Assembly (NCBI RefSeq): GCF_003987435.1
Contig: NZ_PIQG01000004.1
Coordinates: 124,001 to 188,000, forward strand
Source of the DNA: Pseudidiomarina taiwanensis
Lineage (GTDB): Bacteria; Pseudomonadota; Gammaproteobacteria; Enterobacterales; Alteromonadaceae
Direction: 5' to 3'
DNA: 64,000 nucleotides
Shown here: positions 32,657 to 42,105 of the stretch, one piece after another
Numbering within the stretch: position 1 is the first letter of the stretch
Layout: each line of letters starts with the position of its first letter
Made by a program: the position numbers and the translations under genes
The notes under the pieces: generated by a model
What the model saw: only the letters and a program-made list of their open reading frames with translations
The model's database searches: none
What the model was told of the DNA's origin: nothing

Positions 32657-33253
32657 CTAGTCAACTCTTCTACCTTCGCCTAACCATTCCCAGAACTCTT
32701 CGGGCATCATTTCTTCAACCATCTTTAGACTGCGAGTGTTGACGGTTGAATGACAACCTATTAATGGAACAATTAAAAACTTATCAGGAACAATCCAGTC
32801 AACTCTTAGATAACGTTTTCCTGTTCTCCTTGACTCTTCAAGTAATCTTACTTTTCCATGTCCAGATAACATCATGGTTTCGCCAAATTTCTCACGTTTC
32901 TTAGTAACGATAATATCCCCCACTTGAATATCATAAAACCGTTTCATTTGAACTGGGTCTGATACCCAGTCAAACTCACAAATACCATCTGCATACCACA
33001 ATTCATCTTGTCTATTTTCTAATGTTGCACCGGGACAGAATCCCATAAACACGTATTCTTGTTGTAGTGGAGGAACTTCGATTGATTTGTATGCGTAAAT
33101 TATTCGTTTTGCTCTTTCAACGTCGATATTTTTTTTTAATCTCTTCGTTGCATTGTCATAAACTTGCTTCCTATCTGTTCGACTAAACTCACCCTTCACC
33201 ATTTTCTGTATTATGGGGTCTGGATCATTAATAAGATCATCATAATCAATCAT
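32657..33253 (-). CDS. Unknown protein encoded in the type I restriction operon
   Basis: The 198-residue protein overlaps the hsdR stop by 8 bp and must be translated with the restriction genes. Its C-terminal half has a beta-rich stretch ([19 protein letters not shown], then [11 protein letters not shown] and [12 protein letters not shown]) reminiscent of small PUA/EVE-like barrels, ending in [12 protein letters not shown]. The N-terminal half is helical and basic. I do not recognise a family. Position suggests a modulator of HsdR or a companion nucleic-acid-binding factor (inference). Confidence 0.7.
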   Translation of the reverse strand: MIDYDDLINDPDPIIQKMVKGEFSRTDRKQVYDNATKRLKKNIDVERAKRIIYAYKSIEVPPLQQEYVFMGFCPGATLENRQDELWYADGICEFDWVSDPVQMKRFYDIQVGDIIVTKKREKFGETMMLSGHGKVRLLEESRRTGKRYLRVDWIVPDKFLIVPLIGCHSTVNTRSLKMVEEMMPEEFWEWLGEGRRVD

Positions 33254-36200
33254 ACAAAACGTCCTCTGAAATCACTTCTGCTTGTCTAAGAACAGTCTCA
33301 ATAGCATATTTTTGTTGGTCTGGCGGATATTTGTATTTTTTGAGTAGTGTTCTAATGATTATTCTCAACCTTGCTCTAACACTATCCTTTACTGCCCAGT
33401 CTACAGTTAAGTTTGCTCTTAATTTTTTCGAGACTTCACGTGCCATCTCGACTAACACTTCTTCGCCCATTAACTCTGATGCTGAATCATTTTGAGCAAG
33501 AGCATCGTAAAATGCTTCTTCTTCAACACTCAAGTTATGACGTTCTCGCCTCAATAAATCTTCTTGAAACTGTTTTGCCATCGCAATCAGTTCTTCTATG
33601 ACTTGTGCTGCTTCGACTGCTCTGTTGGCATATTTGCCAAGTGATTTTTCTAGTAACTCACTAAATTTATGTTGTTTGACAACATTAGTCTTAAACTTGG
33701 TTTTCACCTCTTCCTTGATAAGTCGTTGAAGTAGTTCCACCGCAAGGTTCTTATGAGGCATCTTCATAACTTCTCTGAGAAAGTCATCAGAAAGGATAGA
33801 GATATCGGGTGACTCTAGACCTGCAAGTTTGAATACGTCCGCCACACCCTCGCCTACGACTGCCTGTGAGACCAATTGACGCAGTTCGTAATCAACATTC
33901 TTCTTCGGTCTGTCTGGATTACCACCTTTGATCAGCGGTGCACGAATCGCTTGATGGAAGGCGACTTCCGGAGAGAGTTCAAGTGCTTCGTCTAACGTCC
34001 CACAGAGTGCGAATGCCTTGGTCATCTGCAGAACGGTATCGGCATATCTACGCTTACCGTCTTCTTGTTCAAGCACGTGATCTAGACACTCAGGAATTAG
34101 TTGCAGTGCTTTCGTTCTAAACTCACTCCAATCCAAGGGATGTAAAAGGTCTCGTGCAACCTGAATCTTCTCCTTGAGTATTCGTAGCGCCTCACTGGAA
34201 TCGATTGTGGGTCTACCTTTCCCTTGTGCGGCACTGTAGGTAGCAAGTGCTTCCTTGAGTTGCGGTGCGATACCGATGTAATCGACCACCAATCCGCCGG
34301 GTTTGTCCTTGAAGACACGATTCACTCTAGCGATTGCTTGAGCAAGGTTTGCGCCCTGCATCGGTTTGTCGATGTACATAGTGGCGAGACAAGGTGCATC
34401 GAACCCCGTTAACCACATGTCCCTGACGATGACGATCTTCAACGGGTCTTCTGGATCTTTGAACCGTTTCTCTAGGTCTTTCTTCTGTGCTTTGTTGGTG
34501 TGATGGGGTTGGAGATACGCCTTGTCTGATGCTGATGCAGTCATCACCACCTTGATGGCACCTGACATGTGGTCATCTGAGTGCCACTCAGGTCGAATCT
34601 CAACAATCTTGTCGTACAGACGAACACAGATGTCCCGTGACATCGTGACGATCATCGCTTTACCCAACTGGGTTTCGTTGCGTTTTTCGTAGTGGGTGAT
34701 TAGGTCTTCGGCAACCTCTTGAAGACGGGCATCGGTACCGACAATCGCCTCTAGCGCAGACCACTGACTTTTCGCTTTTTCCTTCTCTCGTTCGTCTGCA
34801 GTCTCATCATCAAGGATGGTCTCTACTTCCTCATCCACATTGGGAAGAACTGACTGATCTAGGTTTATCTTGGCGAGACGAGACTCGTAATAGATCGGGA
34901 CAGTCGCACCGTCTTCCACTGCTTGCTGTATGTCATAAACCGAAACGTATTCACCAAAGACTGCTTGTGTGTCCCTGTCGTCCTGAGAGATAGGTGTTCC
35001 GGTAAATGCTAGGAAGGTAGCGTTAGGTAGACCATCTCTGAGTGATTTGGCGAGACCGTACTTGATGGTTCCACTCTCACTGTCGATCTTTGCCTTGAAC
35101 CCGTACTGAGTCCGATGCGCTTCGTCTGCAATTACCACGATGTTGTGGCGATCTGTCAGTACAGGGAACTTGTCCTCGTCTGCATCCAGTCCGAACTTCT
35201 GAATGGTGGTGAAGATGATTCCGCCCGAGGGACGGTTCATCAGATGTTCTCTTAACTCAGCACGAGAATTTGCTTGCTTCGGTGTCTCACCTAGAAGATC
35301 GCCTGCACCCGCAAAGACGCCAAACAACTGACCATCTAGGTCTTGTCTGTCGGTCACCATTACTAGGGTAGGGTTCTCAAGGCGAGGTTCAGCGATCAGG
35401 CGACCTGCCAGACACGCCATTTCGATAGATTTACCTGCCCCTTGCGTGTGCCATACCACCCCGCCTTTCTTCGTGCCTGAGACGCCTGAGGCGTTCACAA
35501 CACTCTCTACCGCTGCTTGCACTGCATGGAACTGGTGGTAACCCGCAATCTTCTTTATGACGGTCTTATCGTCCTCAAAGATGCAGAAGTAGCGCAGGTA
35601 ACTGAGGAAGACCTCTTTGTTAAACAGTCCCTTGATCAGTGTCTCCAGTTCACGGTGCTGACCCAATGGGTCTACCTCTACTCCATCAATTGTTCTCCAC
35701 CGCATGAACCGTTCTTCATTGGCAGACAGCGACCCCAGACGTGCATAGATACCGTCTGAGATGACCAGACAGGTGTTGTAGTTGAAGAGGTCTGGGATGT
35801 CGTTCTTGTAGGTCTGTAACTGGTTGTATGCTGCCCAGATGTCTGCGTGTTCATCAGCGGCATTCTTGAGTTCGATCACGGACAACGGAAGACCGTTGAG
35901 GAAGACCAACACATCAGGTCTACGGTTCTGTTTTTGACCGTGGATAGTGAACTGATTCACCACCAACCAATCGTTGTTCTCAGGGTTTTCAAAGTCGATG
36001 ACCACTAGTTGCTTGCCAACGGTCTCGTTACCTTCCTGATAGGTGACCTTTACCCCCTTGGTTAACCACGAATGCACCTGACGATTGCACGACATGAGAG
36101 CAGGGATGTTGGGGTTCATCAGTTGAGATAGCGCAGTTTCTATCGCTGACTTAGGAATATCTGGATTCATGCGGGTCAGCGCAGAGAGGAGTCGATCTTT

Positions 36201-36341
36201 GAGAACTACAGATCGGTAATCCGTGCGCTCCGGTGTCTCACCATCAACCGCAATGTCATATCCACAGACATACTGGTAACCGAGGTCTTTAAACCAATCG
36301 ATACTTTGTAGTTCGACCTGATCTTCGGTTACCAACGCCAT
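33246..36341 (-). CDS. hsdR: Type I restriction enzyme, R subunit
   Basis: The 1031-residue protein has an N-terminal nuclease domain with [19 protein letters not shown], matching the PD-(D/E)xK core, then superfamily II motor motifs HTQGAGKS (Walker A), [12 protein letters not shown] (DEAH box) and FTGTPI (motif III), and a helical C-terminal region that docks on the methyltransferase. It translocates DNA and cleaves away from unmethylated sites. It is intact. Gene order on the minus strand is hsdM-hsdS-hsdR followed by an unknown gene, with starts and stops overlapping. Confidence 0.95.
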   Translation of the reverse strand: MALVTEDQVELQSIDWFKDLGYQYVCGYDIAVDGETPERTDYRSVVLKDRLLSALTRMNPDIPKSAIETALSQLMNPNIPALMSCNRQVHSWLTKGVKVTYQEGNETVGKQLVVIDFENPENNDWLVVNQFTIHGQKQNRRPDVLVFLNGLPLSVIELKNAADEHADIWAAYNQLQTYKNDIPDLFNYNTCLVISDGIYARLGSLSANEERFMRWRTIDGVEVDPLGQHRELETLIKGLFNKEVFLSYLRYFCIFEDDKTVIKKIAGYHQFHAVQAAVESVVNASGVSGTKKGGVVWHTQGAGKSIEMACLAGRLIAEPRLENPTLVMVTDRQDLDGQLFGVFAGAGDLLGETPKQANSRAELREHLMNRPSGGIIFTTIQKFGLDADEDKFPVLTDRHNIVVIADEAHRTQYGFKAKIDSESGTIKYGLAKSLRDGLPNATFLAFTGTPISQDDRDTQAVFGEYVSVYDIQQAVEDGATVPIYYESRLAKINLDQSVLPNVDEEVETILDDETADEREKEKAKSQWSALEAIVGTDARLQEVAEDLITHYEKRNETQLGKAMIVTMSRDICVRLYDKIVEIRPEWHSDDHMSGAIKVVMTASASDKAYLQPHHTNKAQKKDLEKRFKDPEDPLKIVIVRDMWLTGFDAPCLATMYIDKPMQGANLAQAIARVNRVFKDKPGGLVVDYIGIAPQLKEALATYSAAQGKGRPTIDSSEALRILKEKIQVARDLLHPLDWSEFRTKALQLIPECLDHVLEQEDGKRRYADTVLQMTKAFALCGTLDEALELSPEVAFHQAIRAPLIKGGNPDRPKKNVDYELRQLVSQAVVGEGVADVFKLAGLESPDISILSDDFLREVMKMPHKNLAVELLQRLIKEEVKTKFKTNVVKQHKFSELLEKSLGKYANRAVEAAQVIEELIAMAKQFQEDLLRRERHNLSVEEEAFYDALAQNDSASELMGEEVLVEMAREVSKKLRANLTVDWAVKDSVRARLRIIIRTLLKKYKYPPDQQKYAIETVLRQAEVISEDVLYD

Positions 36342-37504
36342 TAGATACCCGCCTCTTCAAGAAACTTCTCTGCGTCAGGGATGCGGAGTTCACCGGAGAT
36401 GAGTTTGGGCAGGAGTGTGTCTCTCAGTTCAGCGAGGACTTCAATCTCCGCATTTGCAGTGGATTGGCGATTTTTGATCAGGTCAAAAAGTCCTTTGTAC
36501 TCTTGCAAGAGACTGTCCGAGGGTGCGACCAAATTTAGATTTTTGATGTCCTTGCCGGTCACCAGTGGTTGTGTTGATCCAACATTAAGAGCGGTCAGAT
36601 CAACTGACTGCAGAACGTAGAAGACCAGCGGTGAGTAGACACCCGCATCGCAAATGAGGATTGAGTTATCTGAAACCCAACAATCGTCTGTTAGATAGAA
36701 AACTTTCCCGAGTGTTCCCACCCTGCCAGTGATGATCGCCGGTTTGGTGAAGTTAAGCGGTTCACTACAGAATGCCATCGGTCCGGCACCGCCATAAACG
36801 GCATATTGGCATGTCTCACTTTGGACGCTTTCCTTTTCCGGTGGTCTTTTACCACTGGTAACCTTGGCAACATCTTCAATGGTTTTTACTTCCCACCCTT
36901 TCGGAATCTCCCCTATCTCTGAATCCACCAACTCATCAGGAAACAGATCACTGATTTCAGGGGGAAGACCTATGGGGCGACCCTTTGCCTTCGCTCGCAC
37001 AGGGTCAAAATCCACAAACCATGATTTGAAGATTGCCTTGGCGATCTCCTCGAGGGTTTGATTCATCTTTTGGTTGAGTTCGATCTTATCGTCTAGGGTG
37101 CCAAGGATGTGGGCGATTGCTTTTTGGTCAGCAAAACTTCGTTCGGGTACCTCAAGGGATTTAAGACTTGTTTGATTGATCAGGGGTTGTCCTGAACCAC
37201 CTCTCAACGAATGCAAATCCCTCGTCAACAATAAGTAGTAACAGTAGCGAGCATCAGCACCAGTCTTTGCAGTGCCTTTGATTGCATTATCAGTAACCCA
37301 ACATTGTTCTGGACTGTAATGCACCGAACCACAGTAAGACCCGACACGACCTATGATTATTGTTCCAGCGGGATTATTGAATTCATCGCAGTGACCAATA
37401 ACTCCGTTGGAACCAAACACATTGAAGGTTCCACCTCCTTCATCGGCAGGGCGCTTCTTCCCGTTTCCAAAGTTAAGGTAAGTGTCAACAGGAACTAAGC
37501 GCAC
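36341..37504 (-). CDS. hsdS: Type I restriction enzyme, specificity subunit
   Basis: The 387-residue protein has two target-recognition domains. The first contains [17 protein letters not shown] and the second [16 protein letters not shown], each followed by a conserved helical spacer ([20 protein letters not shown] and [13 protein letters not shown]). The spacers set the distance between the two half-sites; recognised bases cannot be read from sequence. The GTG start shares a base with the hsdM stop. The N-terminus is slightly shorter than many HsdS proteins but starts just before the first domain. Confidence 0.93.
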   Translation of the reverse strand: MRLVPVDTYLNFGNGKKRPADEGGGTFNVFGSNGVIGHCDEFNNPAGTIIIGRVGSYCGSVHYSPEQCWVTDNAIKGTAKTGADARYCYYLLLTRDLHSLRGGSGQPLINQTSLKSLEVPERSFADQKAIAHILGTLDDKIELNQKMNQTLEEIAKAIFKSWFVDFDPVRAKAKGRPIGLPPEISDLFPDELVDSEIGEIPKGWEVKTIEDVAKVTSGKRPPEKESVQSETCQYAVYGGAGPMAFCSEPLNFTKPAIITGRVGTLGKVFYLTDDCWVSDNSILICDAGVYSPLVFYVLQSVDLTALNVGSTQPLVTGKDIKNLNLVAPSDSLLQEYKGLFDLIKNRQSTANAEIEVLAELRDTLLPKLISGELRIPDAEKFLEEAGI

Positions 37505-39051
37505 TACACATCCTCAAACATAGATAGGTTTGAAACAATCTCTTGGTCTAACTTCGAAGACGCATCCTGCAGAGCATGCAGTGACTCAGATAATTTTTTA
37601 ATCTTTTGCGTAAACGCCTCTGTGTCCATCGATGTTTCTTCTGCTCCTACATACCTACCGGGCGTCAGAATAAAACTATTCTTTTCAATCTCTTCCAGAG
37701 ACGCTGACTTACAGAATCCTGCTACGTCCTCGTAATCTTCCCCCGTCTTCCACGATTGCACGGTCTCTTGAATCCTTGCAATGTCCTCATCGGTAAACAC
37801 CTTGAGAACACGGGTTTCCATGGTTCCCAACTGACGGGCATCAATGAAGAGAGTCTCGCCTCTGCGGTCTCTTCCGTTCATGGTCTTGTCGTTTGTGAGG
37901 AACCACAGACACACAGGAATTTGCGTGTTCAAGAACAACTGACCGGGCAGTGCGACCATGACCTCAACTACGTCCCCTCGCACCATTGCTTCTCTTATCT
38001 GACCTTCACCACCGGTGTTAGAACTCATCGAACCGTTAGCGAGGACAACCCCTGCCTGACCGCCCGGGCGCAACTTCCACAACATGTGCTGTAACCATGC
38101 GTAGTTCGCATTACCTATTGGGGGTCTGCCGAACTGCCAACGAGGGTCACTCTCGTATTTCTCGCCACCCCAGTCAGAGATGTTGAAGGGTGGATTCGCC
38201 ATGATGTAGTCGAACTTCACATCCGGAAACTGGTCACGGGCAAAGGTATCTGCAGGTTCTTTACCCAAGTCAGCGGCAAAACCACGAATCGCTAGGTTCA
38301 TCGCCGCTAACCGCCATGTGGTGGGGTTACTTTCTTGTCCATATATAGAAATGTCATCCACACGACCACCGTGCGCTTTTACAAATTCCTCACTTTGAAC
38401 GAACATTCCGCCTGAACCACAACATGGATCGTACACTCGTCCAGAGTGAGGCGAGAGCACTGCGACTAGAGTTTTTACAACATGGGAAGGCGTGTAGAAC
38501 TGTCCACCTTTTTTACCTTCGGCAGATGCGAATTGACCCAAGAAGTATTCATAAACTTCACCAAGTAAGTCTGAAGAGTCGTATTTATCAGCAAAACCAA
38601 TCGTAGAAATGAGGTCGATTAATTCACCCAAAACGCCCTGTCCCAATTGTGCCCGACCAAAACGTTTGTCCAACTTTCCACGTAACGAGGGGTTCTCGTT
38701 TTCAATCGCGGTCATGGCACCATCAATTAGAGAACCTATGTCAGGTTGTTTTGCCTTTGACCGCAATGTTTCCCATCGCGCCTGTTGAGGAACCCAGAAA
38801 ACGTTATCTTGCGTGTAATAATCACGCTCTTCGAGTTCTTCAGCATATTCAGTGGGGTCTTCACTTATAAAGTAGTCGGAGGATGGATCGCTCAGCGTTT
38901 TCTCGACTTTATCCTGCTGTTTTACGAACGTGTCTGAAATGTACTTGAGGAAAATCAAACCCAGAACGATGTGCTTGTACTCAGCAGCATCCATTTGTGC
39001 CCTGAGTTTATCTGCTGCTTTCCATAGCGTTTGCTTAAAGTCTTTTGACAT
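37504..39051 (-). CDS. hsdM: Type I restriction enzyme, methyltransferase subunit
   Basis: The 515-residue protein starts with the HsdM helical domain (WKAADKLRAQMDAAEYKHIV), has the SAM-binding motif DPCCGSGGMF at about residue 200 and the catalytic NPPF motif (IMANPPFNISDWGG) at about residue 280, as for N6-adenine methylation. It acts as an M2S1 complex with HsdS. It is the first gene of the restriction operon; the 139-bp gap to the divergent recombinase must contain both promoters. Confidence 0.95.
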   Translation of the reverse strand: MSKDFKQTLWKAADKLRAQMDAAEYKHIVLGLIFLKYISDTFVKQQDKVEKTLSDPSSDYFISEDPTEYAEELEERDYYTQDNVFWVPQQARWETLRSKAKQPDIGSLIDGAMTAIENENPSLRGKLDKRFGRAQLGQGVLGELIDLISTIGFADKYDSSDLLGEVYEYFLGQFASAEGKKGGQFYTPSHVVKTLVAVLSPHSGRVYDPCCGSGGMFVQSEEFVKAHGGRVDDISIYGQESNPTTWRLAAMNLAIRGFAADLGKEPADTFARDQFPDVKFDYIMANPPFNISDWGGEKYESDPRWQFGRPPIGNANYAWLQHMLWKLRPGGQAGVVLANGSMSSNTGGEGQIREAMVRGDVVEVMVALPGQLFLNTQIPVCLWFLTNDKTMNGRDRRGETLFIDARQLGTMETRVLKVFTDEDIARIQETVQSWKTGEDYEDVAGFCKSASLEEIEKNSFILTPGRYVGAEETSMDTEAFTQKIKKLSESLHALQDASSKLDQEIVSNLSMFEDV

Positions 39052-39190
39052 TACTCATTACTCTATCCAAATGATTTTACAATTTATCAAACTATTTTAG
39101 GAATTCCTACTGGGTGTTTGTTGTAGACTGATTTTTATCTGGCGAAATCTATACCATTTAACTTTCTGAGAGTTGCTTTATACTATCCTA

Positions 39191-40831
39191 ATGAAAAATA
39201 CCCTGCATATTTACACTCGCGTTTCCACAACCTCTCAGGAAGAGGAAGGCACATCATTAGAAACTCAACTGGAGTTCGGAATTAAGTGCGCGCAAAAATT
39301 GGGTGTGGACTACAAGGTTTGGAACGAAGGCGCACGTTCATCTTCCAAAGATGATTTGAGTAATAGACCTGTTCTTAGTGAATTGCTACAGCAAGTTGAT
39401 GAAGGCATTGTTCAGCACCTTTATGTGTGGAATACCGATCGCCTGTCGAGAAACATCAATACTTGGGGAATGATCCGATTTAAGTTGATAGAGAATGAAG
39501 TTACTCTTCACACTCCAACCGGCAAGCAGATTTTATCAGACCCACAAACCAATTTGATGCTGGGGATTTTAAGCGAAATCTCTCAGTATGATAACCAGTT
39601 GAGAATGGAGCGGTTTCGTCTCGGCAAATTAAAGCGTATTCGTCAAGGGAACTGGATGGGTGGACCGCCCCCTTATGGTTACATGATTGAAAATCACAAA
39701 CTCATACCGAATGAAGATGAACGCCTATGGGTAAAGTTTATCTATGAAAATTACCGAGATGGAGCATCGATTGACGAGATAAGAACAAAATTACTTCAAA
39801 ATGGCGTTGAAACGCGTCGGGGTAATGCCGTTTGGTCCCATGGGTCAATCGATAAATTACTGACTAACACGCACTATGAGGGGTATTACAATTACACCGA
39901 CAAAAAATCTGGTGAGACGATACGAGTTTTATGCCCCAGTCTACTTGAAGCACCATTGGTTAAGGCGGTTCGTGAGTTACGCGAAAAACGTTCTTATGGG
40001 AAGTTAGGAAACAAAAGAGCAAAAACAAGTAATCAGAAATATACATACTTACTTTCGGGACTTTTGTATTGCGGTCATTGTGGTGCGCGTTATGGCGGCA
40101 ACTATAAGACGAAACAGACGTCATATTACTCCTGTCTTCAAAAAACCAATAAATTCAAAACGAAGTTCACAGATCGCCATGTAATTTGCGGTTCAAATAG
40201 AAACATTAGAATTGATAGAACTGATGAGGTTGTATGGGAAACTGTCGTATCAGTTCTTTCCAATTCACATCAATTTAAAGAAGACATAAAAACTCAAGTT
40301 TTAGGGCAAAGATCGCACAAAAAGTCATCGTTAGAACTGAAAAAAATTGAGGTCAGAAAGAAAAAACTTCAAAAGGAATTGAAAGACGTAGTTGAAGCAA
40401 TCGTAAATTTTGAAAGTTTAGTTTTGCTCGGCAAAAGGAATAAAACAGAAACCGCAGGAATCATCAAAAGACTAGAACAACACCGTCTTGACCTAGAGGC
40501 AGAACTTAAAGAAATCGCCCAATCGTCAATCGAAGAACAAAAACAAAAGCAGTGGGCGGACTGGGTGAAGGAATTTGCCAAACAAATTGATAAATTTAGA
40601 GACCCTAATTTCTCGCTAGAAGATCGCAAAAAATTACTAGAGGGAATAGTCAGTAAAATAGTTGTGACTAACAACGACTTACGAGAGCACGAATTACTGA
40701 TCGAGTTTAGGTTACCATATGTTGATGATAGATTCGTGTATACGGACCCAATGGATAAATCGAAGGGATACACTATAAAAAAAGGTCGAGTAACCAAAAG
40801 ATTGCGAGCGAACTTATTAAAAAAATCATAG
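39191..40831 (+). CDS. Large serine recombinase (island integrase)
   Basis: The 546-residue protein has the resolvase catalytic domain with YTRVSTTSQ (serine 12), DRLSRN and the recombinase domain GGPPPYGYM followed by an HTH-like GASIDEIRTKLLQNGVETRRG. A zinc ribbon follows (LYCGHCGARYGGNY to CLQK and HVICG), then a long Lys/Glu-rich coiled coil typical of integrase directionality control. ATG 39191 is preferred to an upstream TTG at 39173. The gene ends 25 bp before the attP arm. Its last codons are TTA AAA AAA TCA TAG, a run of seven As in the phase of a -1 slippery heptamer. Confidence 0.92.
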   Translation: MKNTLHIYTRVSTTSQEEEGTSLETQLEFGIKCAQKLGVDYKVWNEGARSSSKDDLSNRPVLSELLQQVDEGIVQHLYVWNTDRLSRNINTWGMIRFKLIENEVTLHTPTGKQILSDPQTNLMLGILSEISQYDNQLRMERFRLGKLKRIRQGNWMGGPPPYGYMIENHKLIPNEDERLWVKFIYENYRDGASIDEIRTKLLQNGVETRRGNAVWSHGSIDKLLTNTHYEGYYNYTDKKSGETIRVLCPSLLEAPLVKAVRELREKRSYGKLGNKRAKTSNQKYTYLLSGLLYCGHCGARYGGNYKTKQTSYYSCLQKTNKFKTKFTDRHVICGSNRNIRIDRTDEVVWETVVSVLSNSHQFKEDIKTQVLGQRSHKKSSLELKKIEVRKKKLQKELKDVVEAIVNFESLVLLGKRNKTETAGIIKRLEQHRLDLEAELKEIAQSSIEEQKQKQWADWVKEFAKQIDKFRDPNFSLEDRKKLLEGIVSKIVVTNNDLREHELLIEFRLPYVDDRFVYTDPMDKSKGYTIKKGRVTKRLRANLLKKS

Positions 40832-40855
40832 GGTTAAAGCAAAACCAATCCAATT

Positions 40856-40901
40856 ATATAGCGAAATTTACTCCAAAACAGTGGAATAATCTGTAGTGGC
40901 A
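40856..40901 (+). other. attR of the island with the native glmS 3' end
   Basis: The island arm ATATAGCGAAAT (40856-40867) is followed by the crossover dinucleotide AC (40878-40879) and then AGTGGAATAA, which in the restored gene encodes the end of glmS (T V E stop, TAA 40887-40889). Only the AC and GTGGAATA core is shared with attL, as expected for a serine integrase. The 25 bases after TAA lead to the Tn7-like end at 40915. Confidence 0.72.
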
Positions 40902-40914
40902 GACTAAACCCGAA

Positions 40915-41000
40915 TGTGAATTAGGAATAAAGTCGATGACTCAGGAATAAAGTCGGTGACTTAGGAATAAAGTTAGTGACTTAGGAATAAAGTCGGTGAC
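40915..41000 (+). mobile_element. Right end of a Tn7-like transposon with four TnsB-type sites
   Basis: The end begins TGTGAA at 40915, and four tandem 20-bp repeats follow at 40921-40940, 40941-40960, 40961-40980 and 40981-41000. Their common form is TTAGGAATAAAGTCGGTGAC, with one to three differences per copy. Tn7 ends start with TGT and the right end carries four TnsB sites, so this matches. tnsA lies just inside. A 5-bp duplication candidate CCGAA (40910-40914) cannot be checked because the left end is outside the window. Palindromes at 40991-41005 and 41001-41015 adjoin the repeats. Confidence 0.85.
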
Positions 41001-41063
41001 CGACTTATTAAGTCGCCGGCTAAACAAGGTTAACTATATTACCGACCTATAAAGGACAACGTA

Positions 41064-41141
41064 GTGAGAGAAATACATCAGGGCCAAAGCGGCTCTTGTG
41101 GTGCATGTTCTGAACACTACTGTTTTTTAGGTTTTCCGTAG
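41064..41141 (+). CDS. Possible 25-residue Cys-rich micro-ORF
   Basis: GTG 41064 follows AAAGGAC at good spacing and reads MREIHQGQSGSCGACSEHYC then FLGFP before TAG. The C-x2-C-x4-C cluster recalls the N-terminal cysteines of FNR-type regulators (which have C-x2-C-x5-C), and the frame after the stop continues KLKMDNFLTKKK, loosely like the following FNR segment. It may be a decayed fragment of an fnr-like gene, a real micro-ORF or chance. I give it low confidence. Confidence 0.25.
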   Translation: MREIHQGQSGSCGACSEHYCFLGFP

Positions 41142-41162
41142 AAGCTGAAAATGGACAATTTC

Positions 41163-41191
41163 TTGACAAAAAAAAACTAAGATCGTATTAA
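41163..41191 (+). promoter_or_regulatory. Candidate tnsA promoter
   Basis: TTGACA (41163-41168) and TATTAA (41186-41191) are spaced by 17 bp, a near-consensus sigma-70 promoter about 105 bp upstream of tnsA and just inside the TnsB repeats, so TnsB could repress it as in Tn7. Confidence 0.65.
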
Positions 41192-41295
41192 TAATATTGT
41201 CTGGCATAGAGCAATGCCTGAAATCACCTCTTACTGCTGTAGTCCACACGGCAGTTAAGGGTGAATTTTGGATAGTATGCTCATGGTAGACAAGA

Positions 41296-42105
41296 ATGAC
41301 TTCAAAACACTCCGCAAATCTTCTCGACAAATACAATCTTTGGTCAGCGCAATCTGAAGCTAGTTATGAACCTTGGTTGAAAGTTCACGATGTGTCATCC
41401 AAAGGTGTATCTTCTATTGTTCTTGGTCGAACAACCGGTAGAAATCATCATTTTCTTTCATTGATTGAACTATCAGCGTTCCTCTTACTTGATTGGAATG
41501 AGGACGTAATTGATATAAAAGAGCAGTTTGCTCTGGATCCCATACAATCGAATCTTCTTGCTGACGAAACAGGCATCAAGCACCCCGCAGTACGAGGTAA
41601 ATTGATTGTCATGACAACCGATTTATTGATCAAGTTGCGTAAGCAGAGCATGTTGATCGCTATTCAAATCAAACCGAGTGAACAACTTGACGACCCGCGA
41701 GTTATTGAGAAACTCGAACTTGAAAGACGCTATTGGGCGAGAAAAAAAGTTACCTTCCTTATATTAACTGAGAAGGATATTCCCAAGTCTGTTGTTGAAA
41801 ACGTTCAATGGTTACAACCGATGTTAGCTGAGTCACTAACCACTTCGGAACTTGAACACAAGTTACAGCTATACAGGCATATCGCTACCCAATGCTTGGT
41901 AACAATGCCTATAAGAATGCTTTCACAACAAATTGATACTGCATATGACTTGCCTATGGGGGAATCCCTGAAAGATCTTCGGAAGCTCGTTGCACACAGA
42001 TATATCAGCGTAGATCTTGCACATCCATTCTATGAATTGACGGTAAAAGACATTTTAGATGGCAGTGACACATCGCGAGGACAAGTGTATGCAATTACTC
42101 GTTAA
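41296..42105 (+). CDS. tnsA: Tn7-like transposase subunit TnsA (endonuclease)
   Basis: The 269-residue protein aligns by eye with Tn7 TnsA (273 residues) throughout: GRTTGRNHHFLSLIELSAFL, IKEQFALDP, GIKHPAVRG and KLELERRYWARKK. The restriction-enzyme-like catalytic residues are present as Glu58, Asp109 (MTTD) and Lys126 (IQIK), corresponding to Tn7 Glu63, Asp114 and Lys132. TnsA cuts the 5' ends of the element. The gene is intact and overlaps tnsB by 17 bp. With tnsB broken it is presumably inactive in transposition. Confidence 0.92.
   Translation: MTSKHSANLLDKYNLWSAQSEASYEPWLKVHDVSSKGVSSIVLGRTTGRNHHFLSLIELSAFLLLDWNEDVIDIKEQFALDPIQSNLLADETGIKHPAVRGKLIVMTTDLLIKLRKQSMLIAIQIKPSEQLDDPRVIEKLELERRYWARKKVTFLILTEKDIPKSVVENVQWLQPMLAESLTTSELEHKLQLYRHIATQCLVTMPIRMLSQQIDTAYDLPMGESLKDLRKLVAHRYISVDLAHPFYELTVKDILDGSDTSRGQVYAITR

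Larger units (their letters stand above)
28248..40878. mobile_element. 12.6-kb integrative island inserted at the 3' end of glmS
   Basis: The segment is 12,631 bp, is bounded by attL (glmS end) and attR (40856-40901), and encodes a large serine recombinase immediately inside its right end, the normal layout for serine-integrase islands. It also carries a resolvase, an HUH Rep-like protein, a type I restriction-modification operon and small unknown genes, many on the minus strand and visibly more AT-rich than the core. Excising it on paper restores a 3' glmS end with native stop TAA at 40887-40889. It separates glmS from a Tn7-like right end that would otherwise start 25 bp after the glmS stop. 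The alternative is an older rearrangement with coincidental symmetry, which I consider unlikely. Confidence 0.78.

Noticed and set aside
40834-40880. Similarity of the sequence left of attR to the glmS coding end as a gene duplication
   Set aside because: Only the AC/GTGGAATA core is clear; the rest needs gaps and is better explained as the attP arm.
40921-41000. Tandem 20-bp repeats considered as a CRISPR-like array
   Set aside because: The units abut without spacers, follow a TGT end and stand before tnsA, so they are TnsB-type binding sites.
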